Positions 24,701 to 38,591 of a stretch of DNA of 64,000 nt are shown piece after piece. Both the position numbers and the translations under genes were made by a program. Under the pieces are notes generated by a model, which saw only the letters and a list, made by a program, of their open reading frames with translations, had not been told where the DNA came from and ran no database searches. This DNA is from Setaria digitata. Lineage: Eukaryota > Nematoda > Chromadorea > Rhabditida > Setariidae. The stretch covers positions 17,465 to 81,464 of the forward strand of contig RCAB01000289.1 of the NCBI GenBank assembly GCA_003640385.1. The letters run 5' to 3'. The stretch's first letter is position 1, and each line of letters opens with the position of its first letter.

Positions 24701-27700
24701 TCCTTTTCAATGCTTGTTTTTTGACTCCAAGCTCTTCGATGAATGCAGTAAAAGATGTTATCAAAATTATTCCTGGTAAAGCCGTAACTTACAGAAAAAT
24801 AGAGCACCGCCTGGACTGTTACAAATATTTTACTTTCACACCAAACAAATTCTTTAAGCAGTTAAAGGAAGACTGGGTCACGTTTTCTGCAGAGCTATCA
24901 CTGAATCTGTAAGCAGTCATTTCTGAAACGAAGGAATAATGCATATCACTAAATAAGATGTTTATTCTTAGAAAGTGGCTTTCAAAATTTTTTAAAGTTC
25001 TGTCAAGGTTGGCAACTTTACTTAACATGTGCATAGAACTTTAGCAAAGTGATTACGACGTAATTATCTTGTTCCTAATTAAACTTTTAGAATTCAGTGA
25101 GGTAGCATTCAGAATGATCAAAAGTACAAGTAGTCCTTATTTCGCTGTATTGAAAGACAGGGCAGAAGACTAGAGCACTATAAAGAGACAGTTAAATGCT
25201 GCTTTTCTTTTTTATGAATAAAGCCATCTTTGTGCTAAACGATAGATTTATAGGTTTTCTCTTTAACAAGACTGAAAAAATAAAACAACAATGCGGGTCA
25301 AAGTTTCAACGAGTAATAGCAAATGATTTTTGTTTTTCAGAAGAAAAAAGAAGTAATAATTAGCTGAAAAAAAAATTGAAGATGTCGATTTCAAATAAAA
25401 TTTTATTTGAAGGAGAATATTTGCAACTGCAGTCAAAAAGTTAAAACCAGAGGATGTCAAGAATGAACTTCTAATCGGCGATTCCTGCTAACATAATTGT
25501 TTCCATCTATTGCATGGTCCAAAACTATTATAAGCTCAACTGGAAGGTGTATTGTACGCAAACGTTGAATTAGTTAGCGACTTTGAAATATTTGTCATGG
25601 TATTTCACCATTTCTAAAAATGTGGGTGTTCAGCTGCAAAAACATTTCTTCCTTTCTCTAATTCTCTACGGAACAAATTTTGGTTGATCTTGTAAAAAAA
25701 AAAAAGTACAAAAAGATAGAATTTTAAACAAGTGACACAACTAAAAAAGATATCCAACTGAAAATCAACTTCGATAAACAGTTTCAGAAATTTAGGAAAC
25801 TCAGCTGAAAGTTTGAAATGAAATGATTAAAGAAATGGCTACATAAGGCATATTTATAATATTTTAACTATACCAAAAAATTTTAGCAAGTGTAATAGCT
25901 AGGACAGTTACCAAATTACATCCAGATACCAATTCGTCGTCTAAATGTTTTTCAAAAAACTGGTCTGAAAAATCAGGAGCGTATTTTAAGAGTAACGAAG
26001 AATAATTAGATTCGCAAGACATTTTAACAGTAGTTCCTTGTAAACTTCCTTGATTTAATTATCACTAATGCTTTAGTAGGTGTCCAGAAGGGTGAGTAAA
26101 GAAACAACTAATAGGCTAGCTTCACACATTGAGCTTGATTGTGAATAACCAATCCAATGAAGTAATTCAGTTTCATTGAAATCACTGCTCACGGATATCG
26201 CAATTTTAGTTGTGCAAATGATATTTAATGTTATTTTGCTTGTCCTCCAACGAGAGCGGTGCGTATATCAGCAATTTGATCAAAATCTAGCTTATATATT
26301 AAATAATAACTTCTGCTAGGTTGGACTTTCCAGTTTTCTCTGTACAATTAATTTTGTGGTATAAGTTAACAAAAATAAAACCTCCTCACCAAAAAATATC
26401 GAGAAATCATTATTTCTTTTAATTCCTCATAAAAATAATTCCCCCAAAAATAAATAGTGGCATCAAAAAATTGTAACTATAGATTTGGAACTCAATTTTT
26501 CATTTATTCGAGTTTGTGTTCAGTTTATTTGAAAAAAAAATTTTTTTTCAGGATGTTAAATGTTTAAAGGATCGATACTAACTTCGCGAACTGTGTAGTC
26601 CGAATATGAGTAGTATATCTAGCCAGAAAAGGACATCACAGAATTGACAAATATTTGAAACACTTTCAAACAAAAACAAATAGTATGCAAAAAAAAGCAT
26701 ATTTCAAAATTCCATTTATTTGTTCAGTATTATCCTTTTTTTTCTTTTTTGAAAAATGTTTAAAATATTAACTAGTAACTCATTTTGAAAGAATGCCAAC
26801 TGTTTGTCACCGATGTTTTTGGTATCACATTGCGAATTTCGCCGCTCTATTTTTTGAGTCGGCTACTGTGTTACAATAATAAATACTGCGAAGTCATGGC
26901 TAAGCATTTATCGTTCAACTGCAAATATGAAGCGCTATTTTTCAAAAAAATGAAACTAAACAAAGTATTTGGATGAGGAAGGATGACAAAGACAATAAAA
27001 TAATATGGAAGATCTTGACTCTTGACTCCTATTATCATCTGATTCCATTGTTAAAGGCAAACGGATGAGAAACAAGGTACAATGCCATTATATATACTGT
27101 TATAGACGGAAATACTGAAGTTAGGAAAAGAGTTAAAATAATCATTATCCTTTCTAATTCCGGTTCCTTACAACATTTTGTATTTTTTGATATTTGGAGA
27201 ATATTTACATCCTCATTTTGTTGAATGCAATTATTGCACGGTGTAAAAACTTGGAATTAGGAAGTGTCCCTAGTAATTAATGAATCTCTTAATCAAGAAA
27301 AAGGTTGAAGGAAATTCCGTTTAATGGTGTTCTGACCACGAACAAAGAGAAAAGTGTAGTTGGGAAATGTAAAAAATTTATTTGCCTATCGTTTTTACAG
27401 AATAATGCAGGTAGCTTTAGTAAAAGATCAGTACGAAAATTTTTCAGTGGTTAAAAAAAATTTGAAAAATTCTTTGAATATTTATGCATTCATTTATAAT
27501 TTCACTTCTTTTTCTTTGCGCAATCTATGAAATAATAATCTTCATTTTCATTCACCATGTTCATGAGAGATTCACGCAATACCAGACAAGTGTATAAAAG
27601 CAACTACTGCCTAATTAACACCTTCTTTAACAACTATTTCACAAATTGGCATTTCATTTCCTAATTCATACCTTTCTTCCTAGATTTTATAGCTGTCACA

Positions 27701-29273
27701 AGATGCATGTTAAACGTTTCTGACCAGCTCAAGTAAAAGTATTATCATAGATCTGTCCCACTCCACTGAATTTTTCTCATACAAATAACCTGAATTTTGT
27801 TCCACAGTTTTGTATATTACATATTTCTCCGAAGTTTCTTTAATATTTAGTCAGAATGTCAGAGAAGTATCTATAACGCGAGTTAAGAAATACAATCTAA
27901 CCGGAAATCTTTCCAAGGAAATTGTTTTGAGAATTCGTCGGCATTTATTTTTTAGAATTTTAACCAATTGTTCATCGGGATAGAATTTCCTTTTTCCCTT
28001 TTAAAGGAAGAATTTTTAGTCAGGAGCAGTATTTGAAAGTGGGGTTAAAAAATTTAAGCTGGGTTCGTAGACAAAAGCTTATATGTGGAGAGTCGACCAT
28101 TATAAAGTTCTAATATAATTATCTTTCATAGTAAGTTGTAGTTGCTACAATGGTAAAATTAACATCTCTTTTGGATGTCGAAAAAAAGAAAAGTATCTAC
28201 TAATATTACAAAATGTTTTATGCAAATTAACCCCATATTTCTGACCTTTTTTGTATTTAAAACTAAGGACCCTGAATTCCACCACATCCTTCCGAAACTT
28301 TTTAGTTGTTTAAACTAAATTTCTGACTTTAACATTTGTTAGTACATTGAAACTGCTTCTGCTATGTATGCAGTCATCACGAAATTTTCCGATAAAGCTT
28401 AGAGAAGAAAATGTTGTCACAAGGACGGTACAGTTAATTTCTAATAAGGATGTTAGCCGAAATCAGAGATTTTCAGATTAGAAGTACTGACATATCAGTG
28501 CACTTAAAACAAGCTATTTGATAAACGTAACATTTCTATGCAGAATATTTTTCCATTTCACAATCCAACAAAACTTAATGAAGAAGAGATCATTTCAAAG
28601 TGAAAAGAGTTATTTCTATTCCTTTCTTTCCTTATAATATATGCTTCATAATAATTTTTACTGCGTAAGTTATTACAGGAATATCTATCTGCCTATAATA
28701 TCTAGTGGCAAATAGGAATTTATCCTTGTGTTGGCTTCTCGGCTTCTCTCTGACATTCGATCGGCGAGACTTTCGGCAACCTCAGTTTTCATATGGGCAA
28801 AATTTTGAGTGTCGAGCATTGCCCCTTTGTTTACCTTCTTTCCGAGAGATTTTTTTTTTTACATAAGAGGATACGTGAATTTCATATCAATTTATTTGTC
28901 TAATGAAGATAATATATTGTTTCTTTCATCCAAATAATATTTTTTCTACAAAATGAATGAAGGCACAAGAAGAGGTAATTATGCTATCTACTTTTAATAA
29001 ATTATTTGTCTTGATCAGAAACAACCCTAATGATAATCACTTACTGATTACAGTCACATGATCGGCAGATCACATGCGATCGCTTGGCATTCTTTAGTAG
29101 TTGGCAATCGCAGATTTTTTCTGAAGATATTAAATACCAAAAAGTAATAAATGCCAAACATTTATTTTATTTTTACAGAAAAACACTATGCAGTTTAAAG
29201 GAAATGTAGTGACTAAGATTATATCATTTAATAAGTTTTTCATCGATAAAATCTTGTAACAGCAGATTTTCTT

Positions 29274-29296
29274 AAAAAAAAAAAAAAAAAAAAAAA
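29274..29296. repeat. Poly-A run of 23
   Basis: Uninterrupted A tract in gene-poor DNA. No associated retroelement body was seen. Confidence 0.9.
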
Positions 29297-30465
29297 GATT
29301 GATGACTGGTTATTAAGGCAAGGTGAATTATTTTGTAACATATTAATGGTTTTCTGCTTACAGATAGCTATATAAAAATGATTTTATTTGTGGCTTCACA
29401 ATATAGCCGATACATTAGAAAATAATTTCTTTATCGTTAGAAAATACTTTACATGAATTTAGGTCTGACAAAAATGTCTGGAACTGAATATGCTATCACT
29501 GACAAGGAAATCCCGAAAAAATGAGGATTTTCAAATATTCTAGTAGGGTGGCAGAAATTTCTGATCCACTCTTGATTCTTTGTTCTAGGTGCACTCTGTT
29601 TCTGCTGGACTTTTCGTTTTATCATCCACATATTAATTGATACTTTCCTTAGTATTTATTAGATATCATTTGACACCACTATCTGCTTAGAATGCAACAC
29701 TTTATGGCACAGTGGACAACTATTGGAAAAATTCCTATGCTTTCTAAAATAGTTCCTATTTATAATTGTCCCCTCTTGATTCTGTAGGTATTTCTCTCCT
29801 ATTCCAAAAGTCAAAAACTATTCAACAGCAGCTTTTTACTAAGGTGTACCCTGAGTGAAAATACTGCAACACTTGAACAAAAATTAAGAAACGAAGAGTT
29901 TAACATGAAAACATTTTTTAATCGGTAATATTTGCAGCCTCTTTCCTTCATCCAGAACTAAATAAAAATCTCTAACACTTCAAAATTCAAAAACTTTCAA
30001 CATTTAAAAACTACGCATTAACAAACAACACTGATATTTAGTGCACTCGCCTTCCGATATTGGTGACGGGTAAAAGGTTATTAGAGGCAATTTTTCAAGG
30101 ATGAGGGTTTCCGAGAGCAGATGGGGCGTAAAGTGGTGGTATGAAAGTATTAGATTTCTCTCTGTTTCTGGTCCTCCGATTACTCTGATCGTTGCGGTAG
30201 TACTTGTTGACTCTTTGGTTTCCAATAACAATAAATATTTTCTACCTCGCCAACCTGTTCCACGCGGAATTCTGGATAATGATAGCAACAGAGATCATGT
30301 CGAATATTGTGCTGTACTAACATCCTGCATCATGTCAATATCTGGTTGTCAAGAAGACAAAGCAAAATTGTTAATGGAACCGCAGCTAATATTTGTTTCA
30401 TATCTTGTTTGAAGTTAATGCTGATTTTCAGGTGAACTGTTTTCGTTGCTCGTTTTCTTCGCTTG

Positions 30466-30486
30466 TTTTTTTTTTTTTTTTTTTTT
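30466..30486. repeat. Poly-T run of 21
   Basis: Uninterrupted T tract, part of a cluster of simple repeats at 30.4-30.8 kb. Confidence 0.9.
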
Positions 30487-30630
30487 ATGCCTCCCGTGGT
30501 AATAATATGTTGTCAGAACGAGATGAATGTCCGTGATATTTTTATTCAGTCTATTGGTTTAAATAGACTATGGCATATGGCTTCCGCTTGCATTCCTCAA
30601 AGTTTTATTGATTTATAAAAATCACCTATT

Positions 30631-30660
30631 ATAAGAGAGAGAGAGAGAGAGATCTCTTAT
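30631..30660. repeat. (AG)n repeat bounded by an inverted repeat
   Basis: The AG tract (30,634-30,652) is framed by ATAAGAGA and TCTCTTAT, so the whole block can fold back on itself. Confidence 0.8.
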
Positions 30661-30794
30661 TACTTTGTAGTATTTTTTGCATTTTAAAGAAGCTATGCCA
30701 ACCAATTTTTTTCCTCACAAGCAGTTCATTCATACTTATAAATATGCCCTGGTAACTGTATTTCTAGCGTTTTTTATGTGCCACGTTGTTTAGT

Positions 30795-30795
<1 letters not shown>

Positions 30796-30823
<28 letters not shown>
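30796..30823. repeat. Poly-T run of 28
   Basis: Uninterrupted T tract, likely variable in length. Confidence 0.9.
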
Positions 30824-30826
<3 letters not shown>

Positions 30827-33413
30827 TGAAAGGTTTTAGACTGATCGCAATAACAAAATGAATTTTGCGAAGTAAACTGCTGACACAATGAATATCTTAG
30901 TCTGGAAGATTTCACCGAAGATTACAGTTTGGTTCCAAGGATCAGGACATGCGTAAGTTGTTTTTTTCCCTCTTTTAGTGCTGAATTTACATCTTGCTCT
31001 CTTTATGTTGATAGGTGATATCATCTACCAAACCCTAGTTATTGACGATTTATACAGTTTAGTCATAAGTTAAGAATAATTGCCTCATGTTCTGGCTTTT
31101 AACCGTAAGTGTAGGTATTATCCTATTCTCACATCTTTAAGTCACTGGTTTACTGAGCATAAAAACAATTTCAGTATAAAAATCAAGCTCAAAATACTCG
31201 TCACGTGCATCAGTGGATACATGTGATGAGTTTTGTCTTGTCCTTTATATTTCTATTTTAAACTATCATTTTTAGGCATATATTCGGTTTTATTGTGCGG
31301 CATCAAAAGGCAATTTCTTCACGTATTTTTAACGTTTTATCCGTAATACTCATAAAATCAGCTCGTCGTGCTGCATCCATTAATATAGATAGACTATGAT
31401 TTTCATTCGTGCAACGTTTTTGTTCTATTACTTCTTTCAACCGTGCTTCTGTTGCATTTTGTCACAAATTTTTCCTTCCCCAATTTATTCATTGTATTTA
31501 AAATTTACGAGGTTATGATTATATTCTCTTTTACATTGATAAAAAAAAGAGTTGCTGAAAATTTGAAAAATCATGAATTTCTTGAAGTTATTCATTCATT
31601 ACTTTCGGGGAACTTTAGGTAAATCCGCAATACAGTGACCTTTCGGCTAATGACATGTTAATTTGAAATAAAGTTAAATGCTTGGTGTTGAACAGATTTG
31701 GCCTTAGTGTCCTTTACAGAGTTAATTTTTTTTCTCTGCTGTTTTTGCCCAATTTTTTGTTGTCTGTTGCTTTGCTCCATAAAAATTATGTTGGATAGTT
31801 TCTTAGTAACTTTACATAGAATAGTTAGTTTCGAAAAGGTTTTCGACTAATTAGCAGCGCCAGAACTGAGTATCCCTTAATTTTATTGATTTCATTCTAT
31901 CTGCCTTCATAATTACGAAGTTCTCCATCAGCAGTTTCCATCCTTACTACAAGGCTTTTGTTATGGTTTTGTGTTATAATGCGAATTGAATTATAACGGG
32001 AACTTACTAGTAAAATTTCTATTTTTTTTTTTTCCAAGTGTTCTAATGTGATGGTATTTTATTACTTTTATGATGAACGGCAAATGTGTACAAACCGATT
32101 TTGTTTGGAAAATACCCATGAAAGGTTGCTTAGTGTCTCGTGTTTTTTCTGTAAAACTAGAGAAGTCCTTTGTAGCTTTAACTACAGGCTATATGTGCTT
32201 TAGCATACTATATTTTGCTAAGAAATTGTTGGTTTCCAAATGTTCCTAACCGCAAAATACACACGAAAGGCTGTGTTTGTTTCCTGGTCAAGAACGTTTT
32301 AAAAACAAAAACTTGAAATGGTCTGTTAGTGCTACGGTGCCTGTGAAGAAAGTGAACCTTTCCGGAGAGATTTTTTTTTTTTTCCACTGTTTATTATTCT
32401 TTTTTCTTATCTCATTTATTACCTTATTACATAGAATATTTACGTATGTTTGTCTTTATTCATGAATGGATATCTAAATTTTTATTCATATATTGTCTGG
32501 AATTTATAATTTTTTATACTGCAGCAACAATTTCATAGCCTTCCTTGAACCTTAATAAATATTTTGTAATGACTGTAATTTACGGTGTTTCATGGCTCCA
32601 TGTTTATCAGTGAAATTAGGAATATATATATATCTTTCAGTGTTTGTAAAAATTTCGAATTATTTTCTTGACTGCTTCTTACAGCTATATTCTTGAATTC
32701 AATTTACATTTTAGAAATCTATTTAGTTTAAGAAATTTTCGAAATGGTCTGGAGAAACTGAATTTTTGCGTTTGTGGTTGTCGTAAGTAGTACCTTTTTT
32801 TCAGTTCGCCAACTGTTGGTTATTTCACCGTCACAAGAAAGCGCGTGCGATGCTGAGGTTGTTCATTTTACTAATTTTTCAGTTTATTCTGCTGTATTTT
32901 ATTTCAGTACGAAAGTTTAAGTCATATCCTCAGCTTTCCATGAGTTGTACTTATAATTTGGTTTAATTTGCTCTTTAGTTTTGCTCTTCAGGATATAGTG
33001 AAAAATAGGAGGTTTCATTTTTTACCTACAAGCAGGCAGAAAAATTCCATGATCGTACTAGGTTCATCTAAGTTCAGATGAAATAGCCCCTTGCAGTCTA
33101 ATTTGAGGGAATGACGACGTCGTTGTGATATAAAATAATCTTTTACTAAATCTTAAAGTAACTTGGTTTGGCTTATAACTGATGTTCATAAACTTCGTAC
33201 TGTTTCAAGAAATTAATAATTTCGTAATTTTGCCAGGGTTTAGTTTGCATTTTTTTCGGCAGTTTTATTGTATCAGTAAGCAAATTTATGCTGCACAGTT
33301 TACTTTTATCTTTACTGCATAAAATTGAAATTGCAAACAGAGCTTGACGTCAATTTATAATAAAGTTGCTTATTTGCAACACATGGTTATTTTAATTCTT
33401 CACTTCTGTGTTC

Positions 33414-35647
33414 ATGAATTTCAGATTTCTGATATCTCTGAATTCTTGGATTCTACTACTGCTCTTGCAACTTACCTATGCAAAGCATGAGTGTGTTTGG
33501 GTACATGGTATGGTACGTTGCCATAAGGATCCTTCAAAAAATTTAAATGTTGAAGTGCGGGTTTACGATCGAGATGGGCTATCATTTGCAAAATTCATTG
33601 ATCCTGATGATTTGATGGGGTAAGTTAGCACATTCTTAGTACTTATGCTTTAAATAGATTTAACACAGAGAATTCTCTGAACGCCTTCATTCAGAGTAAC
33701 ACTGATACTGGTATTTTGGTGGTGGGAATCGTTTGGAAAAGCATGTGTGTTGGTAGTATGTCAACACTTTTTTATTAAAGCTCTTAAGGGTTTGTCGTGT
33801 TTGGTCGACCATTCTTCTTCTCTTAGTACAACTCAAAAATTTACTTTGTGTTCCTAACTTCTGTTTTAGTCTTCCTATGCTTTAATGCACTGGATAATTT
33901 GGAATTCGTTTCGCAGCATTAAATGAAAGTGTTAAGAAATAATAATCAAGTCAAGTTTAAGAATTTTGCGGCACAGATAAGGAAGTTTGTACAATAGGTG
34001 ATATAAGTAGGGCTCCACGGAGCTTCCTTGTTTGCAGTTTTGGTTAGTGAAAATCAGGTGAAGTCTACACATTTCGCTAGAAAGGATGGTGTGCTGTTCG
34101 TTATCGATACGCAGATTACTGGGGGATTGAACTGGTGGTAGATAGCATATCGAGCTTTTTCAAGGTCTTCTTTCGTTTATTTAAATAGCATCTGTTATCC
34201 TTAACATTATTAACATTTCCATTTAGACTTGTAATATTTAAACCTATATTCTTTGGTATTTAAAGTAATATTGGAGTCTGCCTGTAAAGCTTCATTAATA
34301 GTAACGCACAAAGTTTAACTGGATTTGTCTTAAGGCTTTTTGCACCTTTCCAGCTCTTTACTTTTAACTGATATATGGCTTTGTTTGTAAACTTCATATT
34401 TGACAGTAAGGTCAGTCTTTAGAAGGATTTGTTGGGATTTTCATTGCCCGTTATTTTCTGTAATTACTAGTATGTAGTTGCATTTTGCATCATTTAGAAT
34501 GCAATCCTTTGACTTCTGGAATTTTGTTTTATTTAATTTATTTATTTATTTTTAATATCATAAATGTATTCAGTGCGCCACGTTCCAAAAATAAATTTTT
34601 GTGTTGATCATTGTCATTCACTTCATCGACTAACAACTGCATGTTGCTGTCTTTGTAAACGGTTTTGTTTATATTTATAACTTGTTGTAATCCATACATA
34701 CTCTTGTTTGCAAATCGAAACCCATTATGATCCATATGATCTCAGTCCACATGTAAGTCATGAACCTTATTTCCCCCGTATATGCATTATCATTTGCTAA
34801 CAAAATTACTGCAATATGATGTTGAAATGTTATGAACCATTTAACTGCTGTCTGCAAATAATCTACTTCTGAATTTCCATCAAGATGACTTGAGAATTCT
34901 CTTAGATATGAAAACTGGCCGAAAGAAAGTACACAATATATTTCGTACTGTTTTAGAAGAAAGGGATCTGCTGTATGGCGAGAGCAGTAACAATTCAGAT
35001 GCTCAGTGAATTAAATAAAAGGGTTTTACTACTGATATCCAGTACACCTTAAAAGACATCTTGCAGAAGTTAAGCATTCTTTAGTATTTGGATCTAAAAA
35101 GTAATTAGCTATAATTATTTTTGTTCATCAGAGCATTTTGACTCCTAAAGGGCAGTAATTCAGCTCATTGCTAAGCTGAACAGTTACGCTTTTAGCATAT
35201 TAATATTTATGTTTTATGCTTATGATAAAGCGCTGCAGTGCTTCGCTATGCATTTGTATTCGTAGTGTTCAACTCAACAACCGTATAATTTTCATGTAAC
35301 ATTTGAAACTTCATTCAGTGTAAATTTACGGAAAGTATAGGGTTTGAATTTTTAATTCCTCTTTTTTTTAAGGAATTTAATTTTATTTCTTTAGAGTGAC
35401 ATTCACCAACGAAGACGGCTCGTTCCAGTTAGAGGGATGTGGTGAAGACATTGATTGGGTTCCTGGTATTCCAAACAATCCGGAACCCTTTTTACAAATA
35501 TTACATTATTGCAACAGTCAGATGGGTGAAATTATAAGGCTTCCACCATTCAAAACTTTTGTGCCGAAGACGTATGAAATTGGTACACTTAATCTCGATC
35601 CACCGATTCAGACTTCAGGAAAGAATAATACTGAGTTAACGAATTAG
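33414..35647 (+). CDS. Secreted transthyretin-like (TTL) family protein
   Basis: Two exons, 33,414-33,619 and 35,395-35,647, joined across GGG|GTAAGT and TTTCTTTAG with phase 2, encode 152 residues. Residues 1-23 form a typical signal peptide with a Leu-rich core ending LTYA. The mature part matches the nematode transthyretin-like pattern: an N-terminal VHGMVRC, a V-x-V-x-DRDG strand, a DDLMG turn, TNEDGSFQLEG, then LQILHYCN and a C-terminal beta-strand tail. Family members are small secreted beta-sandwich proteins, often abundant in parasite secretions. Some act extracellularly in cell-corpse recognition, but most have no known function, and I assign none here. The start is the ATG at 33,414, because only that frame gives the signal peptide. 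The 1.8-kb intron between the halves is long for so small a gene. Confidence 0.9.
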
Positions 35648-36244
35648 TCATCGAGTCATTTTTATTTAACATTCGCGAAAATTTTTTTGCTATGGGAATG
35701 AGTTTTTTCAGAATTTAATGGTTAGTGTAGGTGATGGGAGTGATTCACGGGGCTGTAAATTTATTTTGTTGATTTTGTAACTAACGTTCAGCAAAATTGT
35801 GCAAGACAAAAACATTTTTACGGTGAAGAACTGGGAATTGGAAATTAGTTGATCTGGCTTAACATTATCCAGTTGGATTAGCGTGTTCCTCAGGTCGTTT
35901 TTGGTGGACTTTGCGAGCAATGGAGAATTTTATTCATTTTGGTGGGAATTGGCTTTTTTCTTCTGATTTGTTATTGTATCACTTTTGGTCCTTTCACATA
36001 ATAATCTGTCAACTCTGCAGTTTTTGTTTATTTGACCATTCTCTTTTCAAAATTTTTCAAGTACGGGCATGATATTGGTATTTCGAGTCAGCTTTGTCCT
36101 TTTGTTAATAAGCGAAAGTACCATTGGTGGTTCATTTACCTTAAGAATTTCTTGGAAACCTTGAAGACAGGAGACAGGAGGTGGTCAACATATAGTTGAA
36201 AATTATGTCTCCCACTCCAAGTAATCTTGCAATTTTACTGTTTG

Positions 36245-36250
36245 AATAAA
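36245..36250 (+). promoter_or_regulatory. Polyadenylation signal AATAAA (TTL gene)
   Basis: Canonical hexamer about 600 bases after the TTL stop codon, on the same strand. Confidence 0.5.
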
Positions 36251-36797
36251 CAAGTTTGAATTGCAGGAAGTGCTATCTTTTTTGTTATTTAATGGTAGAA
36301 ATTAAGACGGAACCATCTTTGTTTTTAGTACCACTCATTTTTCATCACTGTTATGTTGGTTGATCTTGTAATGGTTTTTCTGATCGCTGTTGGTCGCCAA
36401 CCATGAAGCGGTGTACCCTTTTTTGCGCATAAATCAGTTTATAAAAGGGTCAGTTGCTTGTTTTAATAGAGTTCTATTACCTCGATGGTGAATATTGTCC
36501 ATTACTGCGTCGCTGTGAAGTATTGTCGATTAATTGCACAAATTTAGTGGATGAGAGCCATAAAACCTATTATAGCTCTAAGGTGCAGTTATTAATTGGA
36601 CGAAACTAACCAGCGGTAATTCAGAAATAACCTCAAAGTTTTTTCAAACACAGCAAAATATATGTCACGTAAGTTCCACCTGATCTTGGAACTCTGATTC
36701 TGTGATCGAAATGACCTGAGTGAAGGCCTGACGAAACAAATAAATGAACCTTTCAATTTGGGTAACTCCTCTTCCAAGTTATATTTTTTAGCTCGTG

Positions 36798-36832
36798 CTT
36801 CAAAAGGAATATTATATCAGTTCCTTTTGAAG
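36798..36832. repeat. Inverted repeat, 12-bp arms
   Basis: CTTCAAAAGGAA and TTCCTTTTGAAG are perfect complements separated by 11 bases, between the TTL and PAPS synthase genes. Confidence 0.8.
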
Positions 36833-38591
36833 TCTCACTGCACTGAGAGCTTATTTGTCACAAGCAGTGTAGTTCATACATCCTCCCCATCTGCTGGTAA
36901 GCTTTGTGTTCAATTAATATTAAGATAAATAAACTCTTGGTTAGTTTTTTATCACTACTAAGTGGAAAAGTTTACAGGTAATAAATACTGCATGGTGAGT
37001 TCATTTTGTGCAAATCTTTTTGAAGAAGAATCATGAAATTCATTTTCTATTCCAGTTATTCAATATTTCGACAGGCTTTGCTAGCCCTATTATTGATTGC
37101 ATGCAAAAGAAGATTATTTTTGTGACAGAATTTGGGTGGATGTCGTGTTTTCTTGATAAAGAAACTAGGATATGGGTCAATTTTCCTCTTCCTTTTATCC
37201 AACTTGTAATAGAACGAAAAACAAATAGTGGCCACATCTGCAAAGCTTCATTTTGATGATGGCTAATTTGAGGATTATAATAGATTTCGAAAAATTGTTC
37301 AAGTCATTTAATGAAATAGTGTATGAGTATGCGGTATTGTTTGTAGAATTCACGCGGGAAACTGTTATCATTCATTTTTCTTCTCATTTTAATTTTATTG
37401 TTCATTTCTAGGAAATGTTCAGAGGCAAGAAAATAACTGTAATTATTTCAGTACTATTTTGATGATTTTCAATCTTCTGATTTGGTTTCTTTGTGTATAT
37501 ACTAATTACGTTAAAATGGGCTAGCAGCATCAGCAAGAGTGCTGTAATATGGGATATCAGAAATTCGGTGTGCTTTCACAAAGTCTTTGTTCATCCATCA
37601 TTTAAACATGATGCGGGGAATCGAGGACTGATTTTGTTTTGCTTTCTATGTTGTTAATGTTAATGGTTTGTTTTGCATTGAAAACAGTAGTACACAAAGG
37701 AAGTTAATTAGTTTTGCAACAATTACTTTATTTGCTGACAGGTCTGTATCATAATCACGATTATTTCGTTCCGCCCACTGCCTGGTGTTTATCAAACATA
37801 CACAGCGATTATTTGGAAATTCATCTCTATTATTTACTTTTATTTGAATTTTCAGGATCGATATTGTTAGCTCCTATTTTGCGACAGAACCAAAATGCGC
37901 ATTGGACCATTTCTTGATTTGCAGGTTTGAACTTATTCGCTGTACAGGAATTTTTTGAACTTAATATCCTAAGCAAGCTTCTGTTCTCTTTTTCTATTAC
38001 TTTTACATTGATTCTCACATTGTTGTAGTAGTCATTATGGTTAATTGACATTCCCATCTTATACCAAGAGCTGTGGACTGGAGTAAGGAGGTATTAGCTC
38101 TTTAGCGGTGTCAGCTGAATGTGTTTCCATAATTTTTCTAGTCGCTTTGTTGCATTGTAAGCTCTTCTGGTTTTGTCTTTTTTTTTTTGACCTTCTGTGT
38201 GCTGCCAATGTACAATGCTTCATGTTTCAAAACTCAGATTTCGTTTCCATCTGGAAAATATTAACTTACTAAATGATAAAAACTCCGTTCTATTGGATTT
38301 GATATAATCCGCACATCAGCTTCAGTTACACTTCTCCGTTCTGTTGAGATTTGTACGTTAAGGAACTGCATGCATTATTGATATTTCCACTTCAAAAAAT
38401 ATGCTCTCATTTTCACAATCTCATTATTCTGTTGATTATGAGATGTTTTATTGGACCTGTAAGAAATTGTAACAAATCGTAGAAATTCTTAATTCATTTT
38501 CTGAATTTCATTTTTATATATCTACAGTTTTTAGTGTAAAGTTCTTGTTTGTTTATATAAATGCTTAGATTTTTCCTCAAATTTGTTTAAG

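Larger units (their letters stand above)
11721..33413. other. Long gene-poor AT-rich sequence
   Basis: More than 21 kb without an exon that I can tie to a known family. Open frames of 60-106 codons occur on both strands, but they overlap antisense frames and lack paired splice sites. The better ones (21,531-21,797 plus, 24,655-24,912 plus, 30,004-30,288 minus) are discussed separately. Homopolymer and GA repeats cluster at 29.3-30.8 kb. The stretch may be intergenic, or introns of a gene whose exons I cannot recognise. Confidence 0.5.
35648..38591. other. 3' flank of the TTL gene and 5' region of PAPS synthase
   Basis: The first 600 bases are probably the TTL 3' untranslated region, ending at the AATAAA at 36,245. 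The remainder should contain the missing 5' exon(s) and promoter of PAPS synthase. Candidates are an ATG directly followed by a GTGAGT donor at 36,992-37,000 and an open segment after an acceptor at 37,053-37,054. No other coding segment is convincing. Confidence 0.45.

Noticed and set aside
28737..28790. Sequence resembling the start of U2 snRNA (GGCTTCTCGGCTTCTC)
   Set aside because: Similarity stops after about 12 bases. The following conserved U2 segments are absent.
38444..38470. ATG followed by a strong GTAAGA donor as PAPS synthase first exon
   Set aside because: It would end in phase 1, but the next exon starts in phase 0, so the join breaks the frame.
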